Assembly (NCBI RefSeq): GCF_021134715.1
Contig: NC_060024.1
Location: 5,332,001-5,396,000, forward strand
Source: Daphnia pulex
Lineage: Eukaryota; Arthropoda; Branchiopoda; Diplostraca; Daphniidae
Direction: 5' to 3'
Length of the DNA stretch: 64,000 nt
Made by a program: the position numbers and the translations under genes. Every line of letters begins with the position of its first letter. The stretch's first letter is position 1. This document shows, one piece after another, positions 22,003 to 31,971 of this stretch. A model generated the notes under the pieces. It did not search any database, was not told the origin of the DNA, and worked only from the letters and a program-made list of their open reading frames with translations.

Positions 22003-23170
22003 GTCGTCGCTATTGCAACGTCAGGCTGACGTTGCTATAGTGTATTTTGGCTATTGCAACGTCAGGCCGCTAGGTGCGCTGCAGTCTGACGTTGCGCTAT
22101 GCCAGCGCATAGCTATGCTGGAGGCTTGGAGCAACGTCAGGCCGCTAGGTGCGCTGCAGTCTGACGTTGCGCTATGCCAGCGCATAGCTATGCTGGAGGC
22201 TTGGAGCAACGTTAATGAACCATAATAGCTTAATGATACCGTAATAGCTGCATAATATGTCAGAGAGAATCAATCTGACGTTCTCTATCGTCTCTATCCT
22301 ACTTCACTTCGTCGCTGCAGTCTGACGTTGCTCTATCCCAGCGCAACCGAGTCCCTTTCTTAAGCTTTGAGCAACGTCAAATAACTACTTAATGCTACAA
22401 TTCATGTATAATGTTTTATACTACCATAATATGTTTAAACTCCTATGAATTTAGAGAGAATCAATCTGTCGTTGCGCTATATATTCCTACATTATATATT
22501 GCTGGAGCGTTTGCGTTGCTTACCCGAATCTCTGATCCTAATCTAATCCTACCGCTGAGCCTCTCTTTAAGACCATGCTGAATTTACGTCAGGCCGCTAG
22601 GCGCTGTAGTCTGACTTTGCGCTATCATATTGCATCCCATTCCATTCTTACAGCTTTATAATACTATAACAGGATCCCGCTTAAATACTGTATGAATGTT
22701 TTGCCAAATCCCGCCAGGAAGAAATTCTCCGGAAATTCTCTTTATTTTTCTTTTTGGACACTTTTAAAAATTAAAGCATTAGTTTCATATGTCCAATGAT
22801 TTTGATCCAGCGCCTATGACGGGGGTAATAGCCTAGCAGTAGAGGGTAGCAAACGTCAGAATTAAAAGGGCCTGACGTTGCTCCGGGAGATACTTTACTA
22901 CACTAAGAGGCCCATTACGATAGCGCAACGTCAGACAACAGCGCACCTGACCGTAGCATTAAAATATGAGTTGGCTGACGAAGTGAAGAATGATAGCGCA
23001 AATTCAGATTGATTCTTTATGAATTTATAGGAGTTTATACATACTGTGCAGGTCGGGATGCAGGTATACAACATTATACACGAATTTTAGAATTAAGTAG
23101 TTGGTTGACGTTGCTCCAAGCTTAAGAAAGGGACTCGGGTACGCTAAGATAGCGCAACGTCACACTTACT
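22003..23170. mobile_element. Fold-back repeat region built on GCAACGTCAG
   Basis: The motif GCAACGTCA and its reverse complement TGACGTTGC recur over a dozen times on both strands, often as CTGACGTTGCGCTAT. Larger arms pair: 22315-22480 is inverted at about 22990-23165 (shared GAGTCCCTTTCTTAAGCTT). No open frame with coding character. It resembles a Foldback-type or MITE cluster. Confidence 0.6.
22056..22205 (+). repeat. Two perfect 75-bp tandem units
   Basis: GCAACGTCAGGCCGCTAGGT... repeats exactly at 22056 and 22131, and the third start at 22206 diverges after GCAACG. Because 75 is divisible by three, an open frame runs through with a 25-residue repeat; this is probably incidental. Confidence 0.8.
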
Positions 23171-23435
23171 TTGATTGTTGATACCTCAACTCGTCTAAAG
23201 AACATTGGCATACAGAGAAAAGCCAATAACGAATAAATGTAACATTTAGCATAGTCGCCTCTTTAAACTTTGTTTAGGTACACATGCCATAAGGGCTGAC
23301 AATATAAAGGAATGCCGATTTAAAAAGTCATTTTGTTGTTATTTTTGTAAATGTTGCTACTGCCAGCATCATTTTTCACAAGATTTCCCTATTTAGGAGT
23401 TGGAAGAAACTAGATTAAGAACAGAATATAAATTC

Positions 23436-26093
23436 TTACCATTCGTTTGCGCCAGATTCCCTCAGACGACCGATAATCCTCTGTCCTAGTCCGTGTTTGT
23501 TGGATCGAGCATAAGCGAAAGCAGTAAGTCCGTTGTGGTCGTAGTCGTTAACATTCAGTTTCTCAGTTTTGAGAAAAATCTCGATGAGGTCCATCGTTTC
23601 TGCATTTCTCGCCGCCATGTGAAGAGGTGTGACTCCGTTCTTGTCAGCAATGTTGGTATTGGCTCCCATTTTGATCAGACGACGAGCATTGATTGTAACA
23701 GGGTCGGGTCTGTTAATTGCGTAATGGAGTGGCGTCCTTCCGTCGCTGTCAACTCCGTTGATATTGCATTGCCCGGTTTCCAGTATGATGTCGATGAGTT
23801 CAGTCGTTTCTTCATTAGCTGCCGCCAGGTGAAGTGCGTTCGCTCCGTTTTCTCCCCACGTCAATGCGCTGACATCTTGTCCATTTTCTATCAAGAAGCG
23901 AATCGTTTTCACGTACGAATCTTCTTCGATGAGACCTGGTACCAATGCCGCAATTTTCTTCGGTTTGTAGTTGCTTCCTTCTGCCTTCGCGGCCATTTTT
24001 TTCCTCAACAGATTGACAATTTCTTCGCCGAGCCCGTGCATGTTGTCCATTGCGTAATGAAGCGCATTGTTTCCTTTATTGTCCAACAAGTTGACATTCG
24101 TGTCTTTGTGGTTGACGAGTAATTTGACAATGGCCATATCTTTTGCCAACGTTGCCGCCAAATGAAGTGGAGTGACTCCATTTTCATCAGCGACGTTGGG
24201 GTTGGCTTCTTTTGATAATAGGAAGCGAGCGGCAGTCACGTTGGAGTACATAATTGACATGTGGAGGGCAGTCATTCCAACAGCGTTGTTCCTTTCGTCG
24301 ATATTAATTTTTTTTTCGTATGCCAAAAGTAAGTCGAGAATATCCGAGTTTTTACTGAACATTGCTGCCAATTGAAATGGACTGACTTCATTCTTGTCGC
24401 GTATGGTGGGATCGGCTCCCTTTTCTAGCAAGTAGCGAGCAGTGATTATGTTACTGGCCCCTGTTGCATAATGGAGAGCGGTCATTCCACTGACGTCACG
24501 ACTATTTATATCGACTAGGGAACCTTTCAGGATCAGACTAATTATGTCAGTTGTTGTTGCTAAACGGGCCGCCAAGTGAAGTGGATAAATGCCTTCATTG
24601 TCACTTAGAGTGGGATCAGCTCCTTTTCCCAGCAAGTATCGAGCAGTGGTCATGTTTTCGGCACCTAATGCTAAACGGAGAGCGGTCATTCCATTTACGT
24701 CAGCATCATTGATGTTGAATTTACCGGTTGCCAGAATGACGTCAAGTAGTTCTGTCTTCTTTGCACCAATCGATGCCGCATGAAGTGCATTCCATCCTTC
24801 TTCTCCCCATGTCACAGTGCTAATATCGGCTCCTGTTTCTATCAGAAAACGAACCATTACCATGTTCGAATCTACGATTGCCATGTTTAGAACTGCCTTA
24901 TTTACCATATTCTCATCGTTGGTCTCTTCCCCTGAGTATTCGTCAAGCAAATTATCTTGAAATATTTCTTCTTCGACACTGATGGCGCCTTTTTCTTTCA
25001 ATCGATTGGCAATTCCCTCACTTAGTCCGTGCTTGTTGTACTTTGCGTAGTGTAGCGAATTGTTTCCTGAGTTTTCCAATAAGTTGACATTCGTGTCTTT
25101 GTGATTGAGGAGCAGTTCGACTATGTCCATGTCTTTAGCAAGAAATACCGCTTCATGGAGTGGAGTGAGTCCATTCTCATCAACGACGTTGGGGTTGGCT
25201 CCTTTTTCTAACAGGAAGCGTGCTGCTGTCAGGTTGGATGCTGTAATTGCGAAATGAAGAGCAGTTGATCCCCGTCGACATCTAGTTTCATTGATATCAA
25301 CGTACTCACTTTTCAGAAGTAGATCGAGCATATCGGACTCTTTGCTGTTAATTGCTGCACAGTGAAATGGAGTGTAATAGTCGTTGTAGTCGCGGATAGT
25401 GGGATCGGCTCCTTTTTTCAACAAGTAGCGAGCAGTAATCACGTTGCTGGCCTCTATTGCGTAATGGAGAGTGGTCATTCCATCGTCGTCACGACTACTA
25501 ATATCGACTAGGGAACCTTTCAGGATCAGCTTGATTATGTCAGTTGTTGTTGCATGACTGGCCGCCAAGTGAAATGGAGTGACTTCATTCTTGTCTCGAA
25601 TTGTGGGATCGGCTCCGTTTTCCAGCAAATAGCGAGCAGTAGTCATGTTTTTGGCATTTAATGCGAAATGAAGAGCAGTTCTGCCCTCTTCGTCACGATA
25701 ATTGATGTCGAATTTACCGGTTTCCAGAATGACGTCAAGTATGTCCGTCGTCTTTGCAACGGTCGATGCTTTATGAAGTGCATTCCATCCTCCTTCTCCC
25801 CAAGACACAGTGCTAATATCTGTTCCGGTTTGTGTCAGTAAACGAACAAATTTCACGTCCGAATCTACGATTGCGCCTGCTAGCATTTCCACAATATGCT
25901 CGGATGTTACATCATTTTCGACTTTTTCGTCGTTAAGGCAATTTACAGTTTGAGAGACGACGCCTTTTTCTTTTAGAAGTTTAACAATTGTTTCATCGTG
26001 CCCGAACATGTTGTCCATCGCGAAATCAAGCGCATTTCGCCCGTCATCGTCCATTAAGTTGACATCCGTGTCTTTGTGACTGAGGAGTAACTC
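23436..26093 (-). CDS. Ankyrin-repeat protein, C-terminal part of the split gene
   Basis: About 885 codons of uninterrupted ankyrin repeats, many with the helix-turn signature TALHYAI.ASN...ARYLLEKGADP. The repeats fall in blocks: each block starts with a segment like GEEGWNALHAAS, proceeds through ILATGKFNIN and ends HGL...I.NRLKEKGA, so whole blocks were duplicated. The open frame reaches back to an ATG at 26135, but codons before 26093 lie in an inserted element. At 26093 the reading ELLLSHKDTDVNL continues exactly from the IV at the end of the upstream part (27471). As it stands it could only be made from a new start. The stop TAA at 23436 lies in GGTAAG, so a donor there is possible. No transmembrane segment; the function of the ankyrins is unknown beyond protein binding. 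Confidence 0.85.
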   Translation of the reverse strand, partial: ELLLSHKDTDVNLMDDDGRNALDFAMDNMFGHDETIVKLLKEKGVVSQTVNCLNDEKVENDVTSEHIVEMLAGAIVDSDVKFVRLLTQTGTDISTVSWGEGGWNALHKASTVAKTTDILDVILETGKFDINYRDEEGRTALHFALNAKNMTTARYLLENGADPTIRDKNEVTPFHLAASHATTTDIIKLILKGSLVDISSRDDDGMTTLHYAIEASNVITARYLLKKGADPTIRDYNDYYTPFHCAAINSKESDMLDLLLKSEYVDINETRCRRGSTALHFAITASNLTAARFLLEKGANPNVVDENGLTPLHEAVFLAKDMDIVELLLNHKDTNVNLLENSGNNSLHYAKYNKHGLSEGIANRLKEKGAISVEEEIFQDNLLDEYSGEETNDENMVNKAVLNMAIVDSNMVMVRFLIETGADISTVTWGEEGWNALHAASIGAKKTELLDVILATGKFNINDADVNGMTALRLALGAENMTTARYLLGKGADPTLSDNEGIYPLHLAARLATTTDIISLILKGSLVDINSRDVSGMTALHYATGASNIITARYLLEKGADPTIRDKNEVSPFQLAAMFSKNSDILDLLLAYEKKINIDERNNAVGMTALHMSIMYSNVTAARFLLSKEANPNVADENGVTPLHLAATLAKDMAIVKLLVNHKDTNVNLLDNKGNNALHYAMDNMHGLGEEIVNLLRKKMAAKAEGSNYKPKKIAALVPGLIEEDSYVKTIRFLIENGQDVSALTWGENGANALHLAAANEETTELIDIILETGQCNINGVDSDGRTPLHYAINRPDPVTINARRLIKMGANTNIADKNGVTPLHMAARNAETMDLIEIFLKTEKLNVNDYDHNGLTAFAYARSNKHGLGQRIIGRLRESGANEW

Positions 26094-27470
26094 CTCTCTA
26101 AGAAACGCTGTGTTGAAAAAGGAAAACATGACCATGCTTTGAAAATATTCTAAATTCTATGTTTTCAAAACGGAAACACAAAGTTTAAAAAATGGAGTAA
26201 ATTTCTTTTTCTCATTTTTACCTTCGCGCCACTTTTGACATTAAATCTAATAAACGCCCCTCATTAAACGACACATGATTTAACTAAACATTGTGTTAAG
26301 AAAAGGTAAAAATGTTAACTTTTTGCATCTCTTTGGCGGGATGTAAAAAACAAACATTTTGAAACATCAACAAATGAAATAAGTATACATCGCGTGAATT
26401 GGTTTGATAATCAAGTTTATTGCAAACCTTATCTTTAGTTTGTATACATCCTAGTCCTAGCAGAAAATTATCAACGGCTTGTTTCGTCCAATTATCACAC
26501 AGCGGCGGTAGAATAATTATTCAACATACTTAATAAAAGCCCGGTGCCACTTATTTGATATGACTGCGATAGGTATTGAACTCGGGACTCCCGGGTCCCA
26601 GTTCGATGCTGATCCACTGTGCCATTCTAGATATTTTTTGAATCCTTCACAATCATGGCATATTCGACGATGGGCGTTAAGACCTTTGAAAATTTTTCCG
26701 AATATCCAAACATCACTTCCAATTCGCTTCGTAGCACCCATCACACACACCACACAAATGAATTAAAAAACATTATGTGAGCCATTTGGCGACACACTCG
26801 ATGCATAGATATGCTTAGTCAACTATATCGACGGACAAACTATATGTATAGGCCATTTCACGCACCGTGCCTATGCACGTTACGTATGTTTAGGCAATAC
26901 GCATACATATAGCATACGAAAGAAACAGTACTTAATGAAAAGTTGCTTTTACACTAATTGTATTAAAGTATGTTGACTGATAGTACTTTTGGGACTTAAA
27001 GTACTTAATCTCTTGAATCGTAGTTATTTGAAAAAGTTGTTTATGGCTTTTTTGAAACTATGTTTGGAATTGTCCCCTCAATGAATTTTTTTAATCTAAT
27101 AAAATGAATATATAGAGGATGCAGAGGATTAGATTTTTACCAAATTAGGTATAAATGCATTAGCTGCAAATTAAGGTATTCAACTTTAAAGTTAATTCAT
27201 TTATTTATGTAAATAAAATTTTGTAAGAATTTCGAGAAATATGCAAATAAGGGGAGGGATAACAAGGCCATGGCTTCCAGCATAGCCTGGGGTTCTTTCG
27301 GGGCGGTTAGGTTAAAAACCAAAAGAAAACAAATGTGTTTGGTTGGGGGGAATCATTTTTGTTTCGAAAAAAATTTCTAAACATCGTGTGTCGGAGGAGG
27401 TGACAAACAAGTCATGTTTAGATATAGCAAAACATTAGTTTCCTTTTAGAACACAGCGTTTCTTAGAGAG
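26094..27470. mobile_element. 1.38-kb TIR element splitting the ankyrin gene
   Basis: Ends are inverted repeats: CTCTCTAAGAAACGCTGTGT at 26094 and its complement at 27450-27470, with further partial matching (AAAAGGAAA) inward. Flanks collapse to a continuous ankyrin reading with a 2-bp TC overlap (target duplication). No transposase frame, so non-autonomous. Interior is AT-rich and contains a tRNA-like segment at 26570-26626. Confidence 0.75.
26570..26626 (-). mobile_element. tRNA-derived (SINE-like) segment
   Basis: On the minus strand TGGCACAGTGG fits a pol III A box (26614-26624) and GAGTTCAATACC approximates a B box (26572-26583), about 30 nt apart. It is not a functional tRNA. It lies inside the element that splits the ankyrin gene. 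Confidence 0.4.
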
Positions 27471-30400
27471 TCGACAATGTCCATGTCTTTGGCAAACATT
27501 ACCACTACATGAAGTGGAGTGACACCCTTTTCATCGACGCCATTGGGATCAGCTCCTCTTGCTAACAGGAAGCGAGCGACAGTCACGTTGGATGCCGTCA
27601 TTGCGAAATAAAGGGCAGTCCTTCCTGTTTTGTTCCTTCCGTCAATCTCGATCTTTTTTTCGTTTTGCAGCATGAGATTGAGAACATCGGTGTCTGCCAG
27701 GTATTGTGCTGCTAAATGAAATGAATTGTTGCCCTCATTGTTGCGTATGGTGGGATCGGCTCCTTTTTCCAGTAAATAGCGAGCCATCTCCACGTTTTTT
27801 TTCTCTATTGCGTAATGTAGAGCAGTTCTTCCAAGTTCGTCACGGTGATTGATATCGACTTGTTTATTTTCCAGGATTAAAGTGATTGTTTCGATTGTTT
27901 TTGCATAAAGGGCCGCAAAGTGAAGTGCGGTGTTGCCTCTCTTGTTGGCAATGTTTGGGTCGGCTCCTTTTTGAATCAGGTGACGAGCAATCGTTTCCAA
28001 GTTTGTTCCCATGATTGCAAAATGGAGAGGTGTCACTCCTTCTCTGTCACCTCCGTTGATGTCGAATTTTCCCGTTTCCAGAATGGCGTCGATGACATCC
28101 GTCGTCTTTGCCAAAAATGATGCAAAATTAAGTGCATTCGCTCCCGTTTCTTCCCATGCTCTGATATCTGCTCCATTTTTCAATAGGAGACGAACACTTT
28201 CTACGTCTGAGTCTTTGATAGCTGAAAGCAGATATTCCTCCGATATTTTATCGATTTTGTCCTCAATTGGTATTGTACCGTCGCTTAAAAAGTTTTCAAC
28301 TTTTCGGGGCCTTCGATTGCTGAAAACACGCATATGTTTTTTGAAATATTCATTGTTTCTTTTGAGCAATTTGCTTCCTCTTTCCAGAGCGCCTTTCTCT
28401 TTCAATCGTTTGACAATTCTTTCGACGAGCCCTCTCTTGTTTTTCCTTGCGTAATGTAGTGCATTTCGCCCCTTATTGTCCAAGCAGTGGACATCCACGT
28501 CTTCATGATTCAAGAGCAACTCGACAACGTCCATGTCTTTAGCAAGAAATACCGCTTCGTGGAGTATAGTGGATCCATTCTCATAATCGATGTTGGGGTT
28601 GGCTCCTTTTGATAACAGGAAGCGAGCGACATTCACGTTGGATGCTGTAATTGCATAATGGAGGGCAGTCGATCCCTGTTGATCTCTAGTTTCATTTATG
28701 TCAACTTTTTCGTTTGCCAGAAGTAAATTGAGAATTTCGAAATCTTTAGCGTTATCCACCGCCACGTGAAATGGAGTGAGGCCTATGTTGTTGCGTATGG
28801 TGGGATCGGCTCCCTTTTCCAGCAAAAGTCTAACCCAATTCACGTTGTTGGCGCGTATTGCGAAAAAAAGTGGAGTTTCCCCATCTTGATTGATGCAGCG
28901 GTTGAAATCGAAATTTCCTTCTTTCAGAATTTCATCCATTTCCTGTGAATTCTTGGCTGTCGCTATTCGAAGGCCATCAAATATAGTCAAGTTAATTGAA
29001 GGATCTGTAACGCCTGTTGCCTCGTCTGATTCTTCAGTCCACTCGTCAGTATCGGTACTCGCAGGTTTGATGCCCTTTTTCGAAAACCGATCACCAATTT
29101 CCACTGCTAGTCCGTGCATGTTTTCCTTGACCAAATTGAAAAGTATTTTATCGTTTTTATACCGGCTCAGGTCTCCTTCTTTCATATTCATTAGTAACAA
29201 GTCGACGATTTTCATGTCCTTTGCGCTGAGTGCAGCCAGGTAAAGTGGAGTAATGCCATTATTGTCTCTACAATTGACATCTGCTCCCTTTACGATCAAA
29301 TGCTCGGCAGTGATTTCATTGGATGATTCGGCGGCATAATGAAGTGCAGTCCATCCGCATCCATTTCTATAGTTTACATCGCCCATCCCGTTGACTTTTT
29401 GAGCTTCTAAGAGTAGATCAATCATAGGGTTACCGTTATTTTGCAGGGCTGCCACGTGAAGAGGGGACAGATCGTCTTTGTCGAAAAGGTTGGGATTGGC
29501 TCCTTTTTCTATCAAGCGTTTGACAGCAATAACGTTGGATGCGTAAGCGGCAGCATGAAGCGCAGTTTCTCCGAATTCGTTTACATCGTCAACATTAACT
29601 TTGTCATGTGCTAGGAGCAAATCAATGATCTCGTTACCGTCTCTTTCTCCTACTGCCACATGAAGAGGAGACAGACCTTCTTTGTCGTAAATGGTAGGAT
29701 TGGCTCCATTTTCTAATAATTTTTGAACAGCGATGACGTTGGAGACAGAAGCGGCCAAATGGAGAGCAGTGTGTCCATCTCTGTCTACATCGTCAATCTT
29801 GACTTTGGGATGAGCTAGGAGCAAATTGATGATCTCTGCTTTCATTGTGGTCGTGACCGCCAATTGAAGGGCGCTTTTCCCGTATGCGTCACGCGTCGTT
29901 GGGTTGGCATTCAGTGGATGTTTCAGAAGATGTTTGACCATTTTGGATTTCGAATACATAATCACATAGTGGAGCGGAGTATATTCATTGTAGAAGGCGT
30001 TGATGTCGTACTTACCACTGTCGATCATTTTATCAAGAAGATCGATATTTTCCATTTGAATTACAGTAAATAAAGGGGACCAATCTGAACGACCCCTAAG
30101 GATAACAATTAAATCCAACATTTTTTTGTTGCGGCCATTTTCAGGAGGAGGGGAGCATTTGAAATAACCCTTGTATTCGTATTCTTCTTGAGTAATTTGT
30201 TGACTGATGAAAGTGACAAAAGACTGGCAGTTTGAGTTCAAGATGTTGTACTTTTCTGGAATGACCTGATGGGCCCAAAGTAATGCTAAAAGATATTGAA
30301 TCGTACCTTTTCCTTCCAAATTTTCGACAATGGGTTTCACTTTACTTCGCACTTGATCATAACACTTGTCCTTGACGTTATTTTTGTTGCGTGATCGTTG

Positions 30401-30790
30401 CAAAGCGATGTAATCACGGTTCTTTTCTAGTGACCACCAATAGTCTCCATCTGTTTCACATGTCGTTTTGAAGACGATGAAAACGTGAAACACTTTAATA
30501 GCATTTCCCCTGCTGCCAATGCTGCACTGGTGGGTTTCAAATTCCGTGATTTTCGACTCTTTTTTGATGTCTTTTAAAACCTTCAGCATGTCAGGTATTT
30601 CAGCTTGTTCTGCTCTTTTGATATCTTCCGTAGTTTCCTCGTTGAGTAAAAATCGAAAGAGCGCAGGTTCCGATACTTCGTGATCCACGTCAGGTTCGTG
30701 ATCAGCATCGGGCACGAAGAGCAACTTATGCTCATACTCGCCACCAAAATATTGCCCTATACCTGGAATGCTTCTAAAGAAGTTTTCCAT
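27471..30790 (-). CDS. Ankyrin-repeat protein with N-terminal His/Asn-Cys domain (N-terminal part)
   Basis: ATG at 30790; 1,114 codons to a TAA at 27446, of which the last eight come from the inserted element. Residues 1-230 form a non-ankyrin domain with His102 in FHVFIVFKT, DYWWSLEKN at about 116-124 and NSNCQSFVTFIS at about 185-196. A hydrophobic-flanked His followed 80-90 residues later by Asn-Cys is reminiscent of the permuted papain-like (LRAT/NlpC-P60/PPPDE) fold; this is inference. From about residue 230, ankyrin repeats run to the end, with low-complexity acidic linkers at about 580-600. It reads on in frame into 26093. The frame shows no decay, unlike nearly every other gene here, so it may be recently active or still under selection. 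Confidence 0.85.
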
Positions 30791-30854
30791 GTTCTCAAGA
30801 TAAGTTTTGATTCACTAATGTTTCAAGACACTAATTAGTCGCTGCCCTACACTG

Positions 30855-30860
30855 CTTATA
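30855..30860 (-). promoter_or_regulatory. Possible TATA box of the ankyrin gene
   Basis: Minus-strand AAAAGTATAAGC, 65-70 bp upstream of the ATG at 30790. Fits a TATA box with a start about 30 bp downstream; composition alone could give it. Confidence 0.3.
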
Positions 30861-30928
30861 CTTTTATGGTTCGTATGCACTTTTACGATGAATCCGTTAG
30901 TCTCGAGTCAACGAAATGGACTGATTAG

Positions 30929-31971
30929 ATGCCAATGCATTTTCTCACTCGCAAGATGGGAGGATTTACGCACCACCTATGGTCTCATTTTTCATATCTT
31001 GTTCGTCATTTGATAAAATCATCCCCGCCGTCGGCCACCCAATATAATCTCTTCCAACATTTATGGCTTTCGCTTATGCAGTTTGATAATGCGACTTGGG
31101 AAAACCAATTTTTATTTCAAACAAATCGATCAAAACAGCATTGCACCATTTGTTTTCTTAATTCGTTGCTGAGCCTAAAATGCCGTTTGACGCTGTCGCC
31201 TTTGGAAGGATTTTTACGCAAAGAAACTTTGATAAAAAAATATCTGAAATGGGATCATCGAAATAAAAAAGCGACTTACTTGAAATAGCCCAGCGGTCCT
31301 TGTCACATTTTGAGAGTCTTTTTATTTTCCCAGACTATAGTAGTACTCCTCCGGCTCTTGGACCAAGGCTTAATCACTGTGTTCCTAACAGGATGATGTA
31401 TTTCTACGTGGGTGATTAGACTAGTTCTGAGCTTACTAAATTATGAGAAAACCATCAGATGGAACGTGAAAAACATTTTGAGTGAAACTAATTCCCGCCA
31501 TTTTAGATGATGGGATAAAACGGCCGTCTTCTGCTGTAGCCCATTGGATATCTTCTCGGGTTGTGGTGGAGGAAGAGAGAGTAACTAAATTTAAAAATGG
31601 CCGCGTTCAACCCTTTCCTCCCGTTTCTCTCTGTTACAATAATTGAGGGAGCGTTCCCGGGATTGCGGCATTCATCGTTTCGTCAGTTGGGGCTTAGCGT
31701 TATCTCTGAAAAGTTCTTGCGTTTCTTGCCATCCTTATTCATATGCTAGTTTTGTGTGTGATTTGTGTTTTTGAAGGAGCACAGAGATGGGATCAATCGG
31801 ACCTCATTTCTCTCCTATTTTTATGATGTTGTGACATCAGCGCTTTTCATTTTCCACCAGTAAGACAGTCAGTCGTGGATTCTCACCGGGATTTAGTTGG
31901 GTTTTAGTGTTTTACAGTTGTTTTCTGCTTTTTGATTGTTTCGGTCGTCGTCGTTATCGCCCAACGTTTTC
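30929..31971. other. No supportable gene
   Basis: A 119-codon plus-strand frame at 30929-31288 shows no recognised domain and no splice context; I regard it as chance. The rest shows nothing beyond moderate GC and a possible start of the next pseudogene. Confidence 0.4.

Noticed and set aside
22013-22225. Repeat protein encoded by 25-residue units
   Set aside because: The 75-bp unit is part of a larger non-coding fold-back region; divisibility by three explains the open frame.
22003-23170. CRISPR-like array
   Set aside because: Repeats are in both orientations, irregularly spaced and in a eukaryotic context.
23493-24122. Plus-strand 209-codon frame over the ankyrin gene
   Set aside because: Antisense shadow: the opposite strand has clear ankyrin repeats, and codon periodicity explains the openness.
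26570-26626. Functional tRNA gene
   Set aside because: Only A- and B-box-like strings; no acceptor stem or anticodon loop can be folded. The same applies to 34720-34776 and 63648-63700.
30929-31288. 119-codon gene
   Set aside because: No domain, no splice or promoter context, composition like surrounding DNA.
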